Source: Auraticoccus cholistanensis
GTDB lineage: Bacteria > Actinomycetota > Actinomycetes > Propionibacteriales > Propionibacteriaceae
Length of the DNA stretch: 64,000 nucleotides
Assembly: GCF_009742705.1 (NCBI RefSeq)
Contig: NZ_WPCU01000009.1
Span: 7,613-71,612, forward strand
Reading direction: 5' to 3'
Shown here: piece after piece, positions 44,446-51,164 of the stretch
Numbering within the stretch: the stretch's first letter is position 1
Layout of the letters: every line of letters begins with the position of its first letter
Position numbers and translations under genes: made by a program
Notes under the pieces: model-generated
The model's database searches: none
What the model was told of the DNA's origin: nothing
What the model saw: only the letters and a program-made list of their open reading frames with translations

Positions 44446-45048
44446 TCAGCGGTCCCGGCCCAGGTCCACCACCCCCTGCTCCACCGCCCTGGCCACCGCG
44501 TCGGCCTCCTGCTGGGTGAGCGTGCCCGCACCGACGGCGTCGGCGAGCCGCTGCTGCAGCGCCGCCGCGCGGTCGGCGTCCGCAGCCTCGGCGGCGGCCT
44601 GCAGCGCCTGACGCACCTCCTCCTCCCCGACGCCCAGCTCCTCGGCCAGGGCCGCCGCCAGGGCCGCCCGACGCCCGTCGCGGGCCGCCTCCCGCTCGGC
44701 GTCGGTCGGCTCGTCGCCGGCCTCGGAGGAACGGTCCGGCAGCTCCTCGCGGGCGTCCTCGAGGGCGGCGGTCACCTCCGCCTCGTCGACGCCCAGCTCC
44801 TCGGCCAGCCGCGCGGCGAGCCCGCCGTCGCGGGGACCGCCGGCGGGTCGTCCACCGGCGGACGGAGCCCCCTCCTGCTGCCCGGCGGCCGGCCCGCCGG
44901 ACGGCGGGGGGCTGGACGTGTCGTCGGCGGCGGCGACGCCCACGCCGCCGCCCAGGGTCAGGGCGCCGGCGGCGACGACCGCCGCGGCCCGGGCCCGGTG
45001 GCCCCGCCTCGTCGGCGCGGTCGGGGTGCGGTCCTGCTGTCCGGTCAT
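44446..45048 (-). CDS. Exported protein with repeated LAEELGV modules
   Basis: A 200-residue protein. The twin-Arg-containing N-terminus (RRGHRARAAAVVAAGALTLGGGVGVAAADD) acts as a signal or anchor, with cleavage likely near Ala40. A Pro/Gly/Gln-rich spacer follows. Helical modules repeat the pattern LAEELGV(D/G)E.EV.(A/Q)AL (about residues 83-100 and 137-160). A third, degenerate one lies at LQQRLADAVGAGTLTQQEADAVARAVE. Similar exported proteins are common in Actinomycetota and uncharacterised. GGAGGAGAG precedes the ATG. Function is unknown; a ligand-binding or DNA-associated helical bundle is possible. Confidence 0.6.
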   Translation of the reverse strand: MTGQQDRTPTAPTRRGHRARAAAVVAAGALTLGGGVGVAAADDTSSPPPSGGPAAGQQEGAPSAGGRPAGGPRDGGLAARLAEELGVDEAEVTAALEDAREELPDRSSEAGDEPTDAEREAARDGRRAALAAALAEELGVGEEEVRQALQAAAEAADADRAAALQQRLADAVGAGTLTQQEADAVARAVEQGVVDLGRDR

Positions 45049-45184
45049 GGTCTCTCCTCCCGTCGGGGCGACCTCGGTCGCCCGGCCGCCGGGTGCGGCC
45101 GGGGACCACGGTGCGGCGCCCGGCTGGCAGCGACCTGGGGCTGCGCTGTCGGAGGGCTGTGGACCTCGGTGCCCGGGGGAGGGG

Positions 45185-45604
45185 CTAGTCGCCGCGCGCC
45201 CGGGCGGTCTCCCGGGCGCTGGCCCGTCGCAGGGCCTCGACCAGCTGCTGCTTGGTCATCCGGCTGCGCCCGGGGACGTCCAGCCGGCGGGCCAGCTCGT
45301 ACAGGTGGGCCAGGCTGGCGTTGGCGTCGACACCCCCGGCGGTGGCGCGTCCGCTGTCAACCCCTCCTTCGGCCTGGGCGTCCGAGGGGCCGGCGGTCTC
45401 CTTGGGCTCCCAGTGGTCGCCCACCTTCTCGTAGGAGTGCTTGACCGCGCTCCACGCCACCCGGTGGGCGCGCCCACCCTCGCCGTACTGCTCCACCGCG
45501 GCGTCATGGGCTGCGGCGTAGGTCCGCCGGGCGTGCTCGTCGGAGCGCTGCAGGGTGCTCGGCAGCTCCTCCGAGGGTGCCGGCTCCGGGGTCCCGGCGC
45601 TCAC
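45185..45604 (-). CDS. ChaB and Rho-N domain protein
   Basis: A 139-residue protein. The N-terminal ChaB-like domain (LPSTLQRSDEHARRTYAAAHDAAVEQYG...HRVAWSAVKHSYEKVGDHWEPK) is followed by an acidic linker and a C-terminal Rho termination factor N-terminal (SAP-like) domain (LYELARRLDVPGRSRMTKQQLVEALRRA) that can bind nucleic acid. This fusion is widespread in Actinomycetota next to stress regulators. The GTG at 45604 is chosen because AGGAGG sits 8 nt before it. It is divergent from the sigma-factor gene across 164 bp. Confidence 0.82.
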   Translation of the reverse strand: MSAGTPEPAPSEELPSTLQRSDEHARRTYAAAHDAAVEQYGEGGRAHRVAWSAVKHSYEKVGDHWEPKETAGPSDAQAEGGVDSGRATAGGVDANASLAHLYELARRLDVPGRSRMTKQQLVEALRRASARETARARGD

Positions 45605-45768
45605 GACCACCACCTCCTGGCCCGTCCCGTACCCGTTTTCTCGGCTTCGTCTCAGACACTTTCACCCGGCGGTCCTTGTGTCCTGGGCCGAGCGGTGGTT
45701 CTGTGAGGGCAAGGCCAAGCAGCGCGCCTTGTACCACTCGTTGCCCCCAACGAACAGAGGAGCTGCTC

Positions 45769-46602
45769 GTGTCCGCACCCACCGCCCCCGCTTCCGGCGC
45801 CGACAACCCGCTCGAGGCGGCTGTCGCGACCGTCCCCACCCGCGCCGACGACCACGCCGAGGTCGAGCTGCGCACCGCCGAGCTCTTCGAGCGGCTGGCG
45901 CAGTGCCCCGAGTCCGAGCGGGAGATGCTGCTCGACGAGGTCGTGCTGCTGAACCTCCCGCTGGCCGACTCGCTCGCGCGGCGGTTCCGGCACCGCGGCG
46001 AGGACGAGGAGGACCTGGTGCAGGTCGCCCGGGCCGGCCTCACCGAGGCCGCCCACCGCTACCAGCCCGACCGGGGCCCGTTCGCCGGCTTCGCCGTCCC
46101 CACCATCCTCGGTGTGCTGAAGCGCCACTTCCGGGACCGGGGGTGGATGGTCCGCCCGCCCCGCCGGTGCCAGGAGGTCGTGCTGTCGATCCGCAAGGCC
46201 TGGCCCGAGCTGACCCAGGAGCTGAAGGCCGAGCCGACCGACGCCCAGCTGGCGGAGTACATCGGTGAGTCCGTCGAGGCCGTCTGCGCGGCCCGCCAGG
46301 CCGAGCAGGGGTACCGGCCGGTGGCCATGGACCTCAGCCCGACCGAGGGCGTCCACCCCGAGAGCGACGACACCTTCGAGATCAGCGCCTGCGAGGCCCG
46401 GCTGCTCATGGAGCGGGCCATCCAGAGCCTGGACGAGCGCGAGCGCCGGCTGGTGTTCATGCGCTTCTACGAGCAGCGGACCCAGAGCGACATCGCCGCC
46501 GAGCTGGGCACCAGCCAGATGCAGGTCTCGCGGCTGCTGGCCCGGGTGATGACCAAGCTGCGCGACGTGGTCGGCTCGCTGGACGACTGCTCCCAGAACT
46601 GA
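45769..46602 (+). CDS. SigB/SigF-type RNA polymerase sigma factor
   Basis: A 277-residue group 3 sigma-70 factor. Region 2 runs from LLDEVVLLNLPLADSLARRFRHRGEDEEDLVQVARAGLTEAAHRYQPDRG through PFAGFAVPTILGVLKRHFRD to MVRPPRR. Region 3 (QEVVLSIRKAWPELTQELKAEPTDAQLAEYIG) and region 4 follow, with a helix-turn-helix RTQSDIAAELGTSQMQVSRLLARVMTKLR. Order and spacing match the SigB/SigF stress or sporulation class. No anti-sigma (RsbW) or anti-anti-sigma gene is adjacent, which is unusual for the class. GAGGAG lies 7 nt before the GTG at 45769. Confidence 0.9.
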   Translation: MSAPTAPASGADNPLEAAVATVPTRADDHAEVELRTAELFERLAQCPESEREMLLDEVVLLNLPLADSLARRFRHRGEDEEDLVQVARAGLTEAAHRYQPDRGPFAGFAVPTILGVLKRHFRDRGWMVRPPRRCQEVVLSIRKAWPELTQELKAEPTDAQLAEYIGESVEAVCAARQAEQGYRPVAMDLSPTEGVHPESDDTFEISACEARLLMERAIQSLDERERRLVFMRFYEQRTQSDIAAELGTSQMQVSRLLARVMTKLRDVVGSLDDCSQN

Positions 46603-46612
46603 GCAGCGCCTC

Positions 46613-46635
46613 GGCGCCGGGCACAGCCCGGCGCC
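46613..46635 (+). terminator. 10-bp perfect hairpin after the sigma-factor gene
   Basis: GGCGCCGGGC and its complement around ACA, 10 bp after the sigma stop codon. A second, larger hairpin follows at 46650-46685. Confidence 0.6.
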
Positions 46636-46649
46636 AGGGCCGAGACGCA

Positions 46650-46685
46650 CGACCGCCCGGCTCCCCTGGGGGAGCCGGGCGGTCG
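46650..46685. terminator. Long GC-rich stem-loop between convergent genes
   Basis: CGACCGCCCGGCTCCC pairs with GGGAGCCGGGCGGTCG across a short loop, between the sigma-factor gene and the small minus-strand gene. It is likely a bidirectional terminator. Confidence 0.8.
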
Positions 46686-46708
46686 CGTTCTCGACGGCGG
46701 GTGCGACG

Positions 46709-46897
46709 TCAGTCGTCGTCGCGGGGATCCACCACGTAGACCCAGTGGTCGATCGAGTCCTCGTCCTCGTCGAAGCCCACCGGGTCCGGGCGGTACTCCC
46801 AGTCGGTGATCGGCTCCCAGAGCAGCTGGCTGATGTCGTCCGGGGGCCGGGGCGCCAGGGTCGGTCTGGCAGGTGCTGGATGGGTGGGGGTCGTCAT
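46709..46897 (-). CDS. Small acidic protein, 62 residues
   Basis: The ATG at 46897 follows GAAGGAG by 6 nt. The product starts with a Pro-rich segment and continues DDISQLLWEPITDWEYRPDPVGFDEDEDSIDHWVYVVDPRDDD: acidic, Trp/Tyr-containing, no Cys and no membrane helix. The family is unknown. It lies 25 bp downstream of the second AraC gene on the same strand and is probably transcribed with it. It is included because of its ribosome-binding site and non-random composition compared with shadow frames. Confidence 0.55.
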   Translation of the reverse strand: MTTPTHPAPARPTLAPRPPDDISQLLWEPITDWEYRPDPVGFDEDEDSIDHWVYVVDPRDDD

Positions 46898-46922
46898 CAC
46901 ACGCTCCTTCGCGGCCGGGGGA

Positions 46923-47972
46923 TCACGACAGCTCCATACCCCCTGCGGGCGGGTCGAAACGGTCGGCGTGCAGGGTCGTGCTCGGACGCTGGCCGAACAC
47001 GCTGCGGTAGAGCGCGGCGAACTGGCCCGGGTGGTGGAACCCCCACCGGGCCGCGATCTGGGCCACCGTCGCCCCGTCCCGGGCGTCGGCGCGCAGCAGG
47101 TCGGCGTGGACCCGGTCCAGCCGCAGCCGGCGCAGGTAGGCCGCGGGGGTGGTGTCGAGGTGCCGGCGGAAGGTGTACTGCAGCGCCCGCTGGGTCACCC
47201 CGACCGTCCGCGCCACCTCCTCGACGCTGATCGAGTCCCCGGCCGCCCCCTCCAGGATCTCCAGCGCGTGCCGGAGCGTGTAGGGGACCGGTTCGCCGGC
47301 GGTCGGGACGGCGGCGTCGGCGCTGACCGACCCGGTGAAGGTGCCGAGGGCGGCCACCGGCAGGGCGTGCTCCAGGGCGCGCAGCACCGAGGGAAGGGCG
47401 CCGCCTCCGTCGTGGGCCAGCAGCAGGGAGCGGGCGGCGGCCACCGTGTCGCGCCAGGCGGCCCCGGCCTCGGGCGAGATGGGACGGCGCCCCGGCAGCC
47501 GGCGGAGGTCGGTGCCGCCGGTGGGCAGCAGGGACGGGTCGACGAGCAGCAGGGACAGGGTGGGGAACTGGGCGCTGAGCACGACGTCCTGGCCCGGTGC
47601 GCCGAGCACGAAGCTGTCCCCGGCGTGGTACTCCTCGCTCACCCCCGCCGCGTCGAGGCGCAGCCGACCGCGCACCAGCGTGCCGAGCACCAGGTGCCGC
47701 AGCGACCCGACGGTGAGCTCGGTGGTGGCGGTGGTGGTGACCTCGTCGAAGCTCAGCCCGCCGGCCACCACCCGGTCGTGCCGGAAGGACACCTCGCGGC
47801 TGGCGCAGTTGCCGCGGATGCGCACCTTGAAGGTGCGTGCCACGTGCTTGAGGGCGTCGCCGGCGTGCTGGCCCTCGAAGGTCGTCCGCCCCGTCGAGAC
47901 GGTGGCGTGGGCGGGGACGACGGGGTCCGGTACGAGGCGGAGGGCCTCACGGGGAACGGAGTCAGTCGACAT
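46923..47972 (-). CDS. AraC-family transcriptional regulator (second of two)
   Basis: A 349-residue regulator with the same plan as the one at 42772-43752. The N-terminal cupin-like domain (LRHLVLGTLVRGRLRLDAAGVSEEYHAGDSFVLGAPGQDVVLSAQFPTLSLLLVD) is followed by a linker and the double helix-turn-helix (DSISVEEVARTVGVTQRALQYTFRRHLDTTPAAYLRRLRLDRVHADLL and VAQIAARWGFHHPGQFAALYRSVFGQRP). It may be an AraC-type sensor of a small metabolite. Its predicted promoter (-10 TATACT at 48049-48054) has three 25-bp direct repeats just upstream, a likely site of auto- or cross-regulation. Confidence 0.88.
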   Translation of the reverse strand: MSTDSVPREALRLVPDPVVPAHATVSTGRTTFEGQHAGDALKHVARTFKVRIRGNCASREVSFRHDRVVAGGLSFDEVTTTATTELTVGSLRHLVLGTLVRGRLRLDAAGVSEEYHAGDSFVLGAPGQDVVLSAQFPTLSLLLVDPSLLPTGGTDLRRLPGRRPISPEAGAAWRDTVAAARSLLLAHDGGGALPSVLRALEHALPVAALGTFTGSVSADAAVPTAGEPVPYTLRHALEILEGAAGDSISVEEVARTVGVTQRALQYTFRRHLDTTPAAYLRRLRLDRVHADLLRADARDGATVAQIAARWGFHHPGQFAALYRSVFGQRPSTTLHADRFDPPAGGMELS

Positions 47973-48048
47973 GCGGGTCCTGGGTCCGAGCTGGTCTACC
48001 AGGCCGCTTCTTGACCCGAACGCGTGCGTCGCCGGAGCGCGCGCGCTC

Positions 48049-48054
48049 AGTATA
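48049..48054 (-). promoter_or_regulatory. -10 box (TATACT) of the second AraC gene
   Basis: On the minus strand TATACT gives a predicted start of transcription near 48042 and a leader of about 70 nt. The -35 position falls in the first 25-bp repeat (48064-48088), around GAGAACCG. Confidence 0.55.
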
Positions 48055-48063
48055 CCGTCCCCC

Positions 48064-48138
48064 GCCGGAGGCGGTTCTCATTCAGCGCGCCGGAGGCGGT
48101 TCTCATCCAGCGCGCCGGAGGCGGTCCTGATCCAGGCG
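48064..48138. repeat. Three tandem 25-bp direct repeats
   Basis: The units 48064-48088, 48089-48113 and 48114-48138 begin GCCGGAGGCGGT and share the core GGCGGTTCTCATYCAGCGC. Units 1 and 2 differ at one base; unit 3 has two changes and a different last part. They begin 3 bp beyond the ANTAR gene stop and abut the promoter of the second AraC gene. There is no spacer variation as in CRISPR. Direct repeats of this length beside an AraC-family promoter suggest binding sites. Confidence 0.85.
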
Positions 48139-48141
48139 GGC

Positions 48142-48795
48142 CTACTCCAGCTCGCCGGCGGTGGTCAGCTGCTCGGCGATGGCGCGGACCTTGCTGTTGC
48201 GCCGCTGCGAGACCGCCGTGAGCAGCTCGAAGGCCTGGTCCGGGTCGAGACCGAGCCGCTCCATCAGGATGCCCTTCGCCTGGCCCAGCACGTCACGGCT
48301 GGCGATCGCCTCCTCCAGCTGCTGCTCGCGCCGACGCAGCGCCAGCACCACCGAGGCCAGGGCGGCGAGGGCCCCGGCCACCCGCGGCAGCGGCTCCTCG
48401 AGGGCCTCCGGGCCGGGTGCCCACAGGGTGAGGCTGCCCAGCCGCTGCTCACCGACCACCAGGGCCAGGGCGAGGCAGGAACGCAGCCCCGTCCCGTCCA
48501 CGGCGGCAGCCAGAGGCGGCCAGGTGGCGGCCACGTCGGCAGCCGGCAGCGCCAGCGCGGTCGGTCCGACCATCGTGGCGGGCCCGGCGCCGGTGCTGGT
48601 CTGCTCCTCCTCGAGCAGGCCGGGCCGGGGATCGCTCAGGTGGATCTCGTCGGGATCGAGCCGCAGCGAGACCGAACCACCGGGGACCAGCTCGCAGGCC
48701 AGCGCGAGGAGCTCCAGCGGCATCCGGGCGGTGGGCGCCTCCACCAGGCGCGAGGCCCAGCTGTGCCACCGGGCGGCGTCCACCGAGAACTCCAT
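48142..48795 (-). CDS. ANTAR-domain regulator (second)
   Basis: A 217-residue protein with a GAF-like N-terminal domain (ELVPGGSVSLRLDPDEIHLSDPRPG, LRSCLALALVVGEQRLGSLTLWAP). A coiled linker and a C-terminal ANTAR domain follow (EEAIASRDVLGQAKGILMERLGLDPDQAFELLTAVSQRRNSKVRAIAEQL). It is predicted to bind RNA and cause antitermination. The ATG at 48795 is used. It precedes the tandem repeats and the second AraC gene on the same strand. Confidence 0.83.
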   Translation of the reverse strand: MEFSVDAARWHSWASRLVEAPTARMPLELLALACELVPGGSVSLRLDPDEIHLSDPRPGLLEEEQTSTGAGPATMVGPTALALPAADVAATWPPLAAAVDGTGLRSCLALALVVGEQRLGSLTLWAPGPEALEEPLPRVAGALAALASVVLALRRREQQLEEAIASRDVLGQAKGILMERLGLDPDQAFELLTAVSQRRNSKVRAIAEQLTTAGELE

Positions 48796-48880
48796 CACCG
48801 GGGTAGCCTCCTGAGGGTCGCGGCAGCCGTCAAGGCGGCGCGAAGCCGGCCGGCGCGCCCTGGGAGCGGCAGACGAAGCG

Positions 48881-50059
48881 TCAGGGGTGGAACACGATCT
48901 TGATGGCGCCGTCCTCCTTGCGCTGGAAGCGGCGGTAGGCCTCGGGGGCCTCCTCCAGCGGGAGGTGGTGGGTCGCGAACGTCTCCAGGCCCAGCGGGTC
49001 GGCGTCGTCGACCACCAGCGGCATCAGCTCGTCGAGCCAGCGCCGGACGTTGGCCTGGCCCATCCGCAGCGTCACCTGCTTGTCGAACATGGTCTGCATC
49101 GGCAGGGTGTCCGCCGCCCCGGCGTAGACGCCGCTCAGCGAGATCGTCCCGCCGCGGCGGACCGCCTCGACCGCCGTGTGCACCGCGTGCAGCCGGTCCA
49201 CGCTGGCGGTGGTCATCACCGGCCGGGCCAGCGGCCCGGGGAGCCAGCTGGCGAGCTTCTGCGCTGCCTCGGCCGCCGGCGAGCCGTGGGCCTCCATGCC
49301 GACCGCGTCCACCACGGCGTCCGCGCCCCGGCCTGCCGTGCGGTCGAGCACGTGGTCCACCACGTCCCCGTCCCGCAGGTCGACCACGTCGACGCCGAGC
49401 GCGCGCGAGCGGGCGATCCGCTCGGGGACCAGGTCGACCCCGATGACGCTGATGTCGCGCTGCAGCGCGATGCGGCAGGCCATCTCGCCGATCGGCCCCA
49501 GCCCCAGCACCAGCAGGGTCTCACCCGGCTGGATGCCGGAGTAGGCGACGCCCTGCCAGGCCGTGGGCACCACGTCGGAGAGGAACAGGTAGCGGTCGTC
49601 GGACGCCTCGTCGGGCACCTTGATCGGCCCGTAGTCGGCGTGCGGCACCCGCAGCAGCTCGGCCTGCCCGCCGGGCACGGCGCCGTAGAGGTCGGTGTAG
49701 CCGAACAGGCGGGCGCCCATGTGGTGCTCGCGGACCTGGGTCGTCTCGCACTGGGTCTGCAGCCCGTGCTCGCACATGAAGCAGTGCCCGCAGGCGATCT
49801 GGAAGGGCACCACCACCCGGTCGCCCAGCTCGAGCTGGGGCACCGCGGAACCCTTGGCCACCACCCGCCCCATCGGCTCGTGGCCGAGGACGTCACCGGG
49901 GTGCAGGAAGGCGCCGAGGGTCTCGTAGAGGTGCAGGTCGGACCCGCACAACCCCGTCGAGGTCACCTCGATGATGATGTCGGTGTCGTCGACGAGGACG
50001 GGGTCGGGGACCTCCTCGACCCTGACGTCCCGCTTCCCGTGCCAGGTGACTGCCTTCAT
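48881..50059 (-). CDS. Zinc-dependent alcohol dehydrogenase-family protein
   Basis: A 392-residue medium-chain dehydrogenase. Catalytic zinc ligands are visible in [11 protein letters not shown] and GHEPMGRV; the structural zinc Cys cluster is [15 protein letters not shown]. The nucleotide-binding motif is [15 protein letters not shown], and the downstream Asp (VIGVDL) favours NAD(H). The FDH-like insert ([39 protein letters not shown]) matches glutathione-independent formaldehyde dehydrogenase-like enzymes. The substrate is uncertain. It is divergent from the SDR gene. Confidence 0.85.
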   Translation of the reverse strand: MKAVTWHGKRDVRVEEVPDPVLVDDTDIIIEVTSTGLCGSDLHLYETLGAFLHPGDVLGHEPMGRVVAKGSAVPQLELGDRVVVPFQIACGHCFMCEHGLQTQCETTQVREHHMGARLFGYTDLYGAVPGGQAELLRVPHADYGPIKVPDEASDDRYLFLSDVVPTAWQGVAYSGIQPGETLLVLGLGPIGEMACRIALQRDISVIGVDLVPERIARSRALGVDVVDLRDGDVVDHVLDRTAGRGADAVVDAVGMEAHGSPAAEAAQKLASWLPGPLARPVMTTASVDRLHAVHTAVEAVRRGGTISLSGVYAGAADTLPMQTMFDKQVTLRMGQANVRRWLDELMPLVVDDADPLGLETFATHHLPLEEAPEAYRRFQRKEDGAIKIVFHP

Positions 50060-50230
50060 GCGCTCCCCATCAGATGTTGCGGTCGATCCGTGCTCCGCGT
50101 ACCCGGGGAGTCCTCGGCCGAAACGGTCGGACCGCCTCCCCGCGACCCGCGACGACCTCACGGTAGCGTGGTCGCCGGACCCTGGCGCGGAGCCCGACGG
50201 CGGGCCGCCCGGCGCAGGGCGAGGAGGGGC

Positions 50231-51001
50231 ATGGGCGGATCGGCAGGCACGTCGGCGGTCGACGTCTCCGGCAAGGTGGTGGCCGTCACCGGTGCCGCGC
50301 AGGGCATCGGACGCGCGATCGCCGAAGCCCTCGTCGCCGGCGGCGGCACCGTGGTGGTGGCCGACGTCGACGCCGGGCGCGGTGCCGCCACCGCCGCCGA
50401 GATCGGCGCGGGCTTCGTCCCCGTCGACGTCACCGACCCCGCCTCGGTGGCCGAGGCGGTGGCCGCGGTGGTGCGCCAGCACGGCCGGGTCGACGGCTGG
50501 GTCAACAACGCCGGCGTCACCGTCAACGCCGACGCGGAGTCGATGACCGACGAGCAGTGGCGCAGGGTGCTGCAGGTCAACCTCGACGGCGTCTTCTACT
50601 GCTGCCGGGAGGTGGGCCGGCAGATGCTGCAGCAGGGGTCGGGCGCCATCGTCAACATCGCCTCGATGTCGGGCCACGTCTCCAACACCCCCCAGAACCA
50701 GGTCGGCTACAACGTGTCCAAGGCCGGGGTGATCATGCTGACCCGGTCGCTGGCGGGGGAGTGGGGCGGCCGGGGGGTGCGGGTCAACTCGGTCTCGCCC
50801 GGCTACACCGCCACCGCGCTGCTCGACGAGGTGGTCGCCCGCGACCCGGAGATGACCCGGCGGTGGTTCGGGCTGACGCCGATGGGACGTCCGGGGCGCC
50901 CCGACGAGATCGCGCCGGTGGTGGCCTTCCTGCTCTCCGACGCCGCCAGCTTCGTCACCGGCAGCGACTACGGCGTGGACGGCGGCTACACCGTCTGGTA
51001 A
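50231..51001 (+). CDS. Short-chain dehydrogenase/reductase (classical SDR)
   Basis: A 256-residue SDR. The cofactor motif TGAAQGIG (residues 20-27), NNAG (92-95), the catalytic Ser of NIASMSG (about residue 145), and Tyr160/Lys164 of YNVSKAG are all present. The C-terminus DGGYTVW is normal. The Asp after strand beta-2 ([11 protein letters not shown]) predicts NAD(H). Polyol or 3-oxoacyl reduction are both possible. GAGGAGG precedes the ATG. A TAGCGT at about 50164-50169 may be its -10 box. It is divergent from the zinc dehydrogenase gene. Confidence 0.88.
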   Translation: MGGSAGTSAVDVSGKVVAVTGAAQGIGRAIAEALVAGGGTVVVADVDAGRGAATAAEIGAGFVPVDVTDPASVAEAVAAVVRQHGRVDGWVNNAGVTVNADAESMTDEQWRRVLQVNLDGVFYCCREVGRQMLQQGSGAIVNIASMSGHVSNTPQNQVGYNVSKAGVIMLTRSLAGEWGGRGVRVNSVSPGYTATALLDEVVARDPEMTRRWFGLTPMGRPGRPDEIAPVVAFLLSDAASFVTGSDYGVDGGYTVW

Positions 51002-51078
51002 GCGGGCAGGGCGATATCCGCAGCAGCGGCGTGACGAAATAACACCCTCTCCAGAGGTTGACGCCGCTGACGGCTGCT

Positions 51079-51100
51079 CGTCACCTGCCGTTCACCCGGC
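51079..51100 (+). promoter_or_regulatory. PHO-box-like direct repeat upstream of the PhoX gene
   Basis: Two adjacent 11-nt units, CGTCACCTGCC and GTTCACCCGGC, fit the actinobacterial PhoP direct-repeat unit (GTTCACC plus 4 nt). They lie 65 bp before a PhoX-type phosphatase gene. TTGACG at about 51058 lies just upstream. Control by PhoP under phosphate limitation is the likely meaning. Confidence 0.55.
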
Positions 51101-51164
51101 CCTCCTTGGCTGGTCGCACCGTGCGTGGCTCCGGGGGGAGCGCGCCCCGACCGAGGAGATCCCT

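Noticed and set aside
48064-48138. The 25-bp repeats as a short CRISPR array
   Set aside because: The units are contiguous without spacers, and there are no cas genes.
48064-48138. Each repeat contains GGTTCTC, half of the Zur-like palindrome at 44372
   Set aside because: The other half-site is missing, so it does not form the palindrome Zur needs; probably chance.
48024-48221. A small ORF over the 25-bp repeats
   Set aside because: It only translates the tandem repeat and the antisense of the ANTAR gene; it has no ribosome-binding site.
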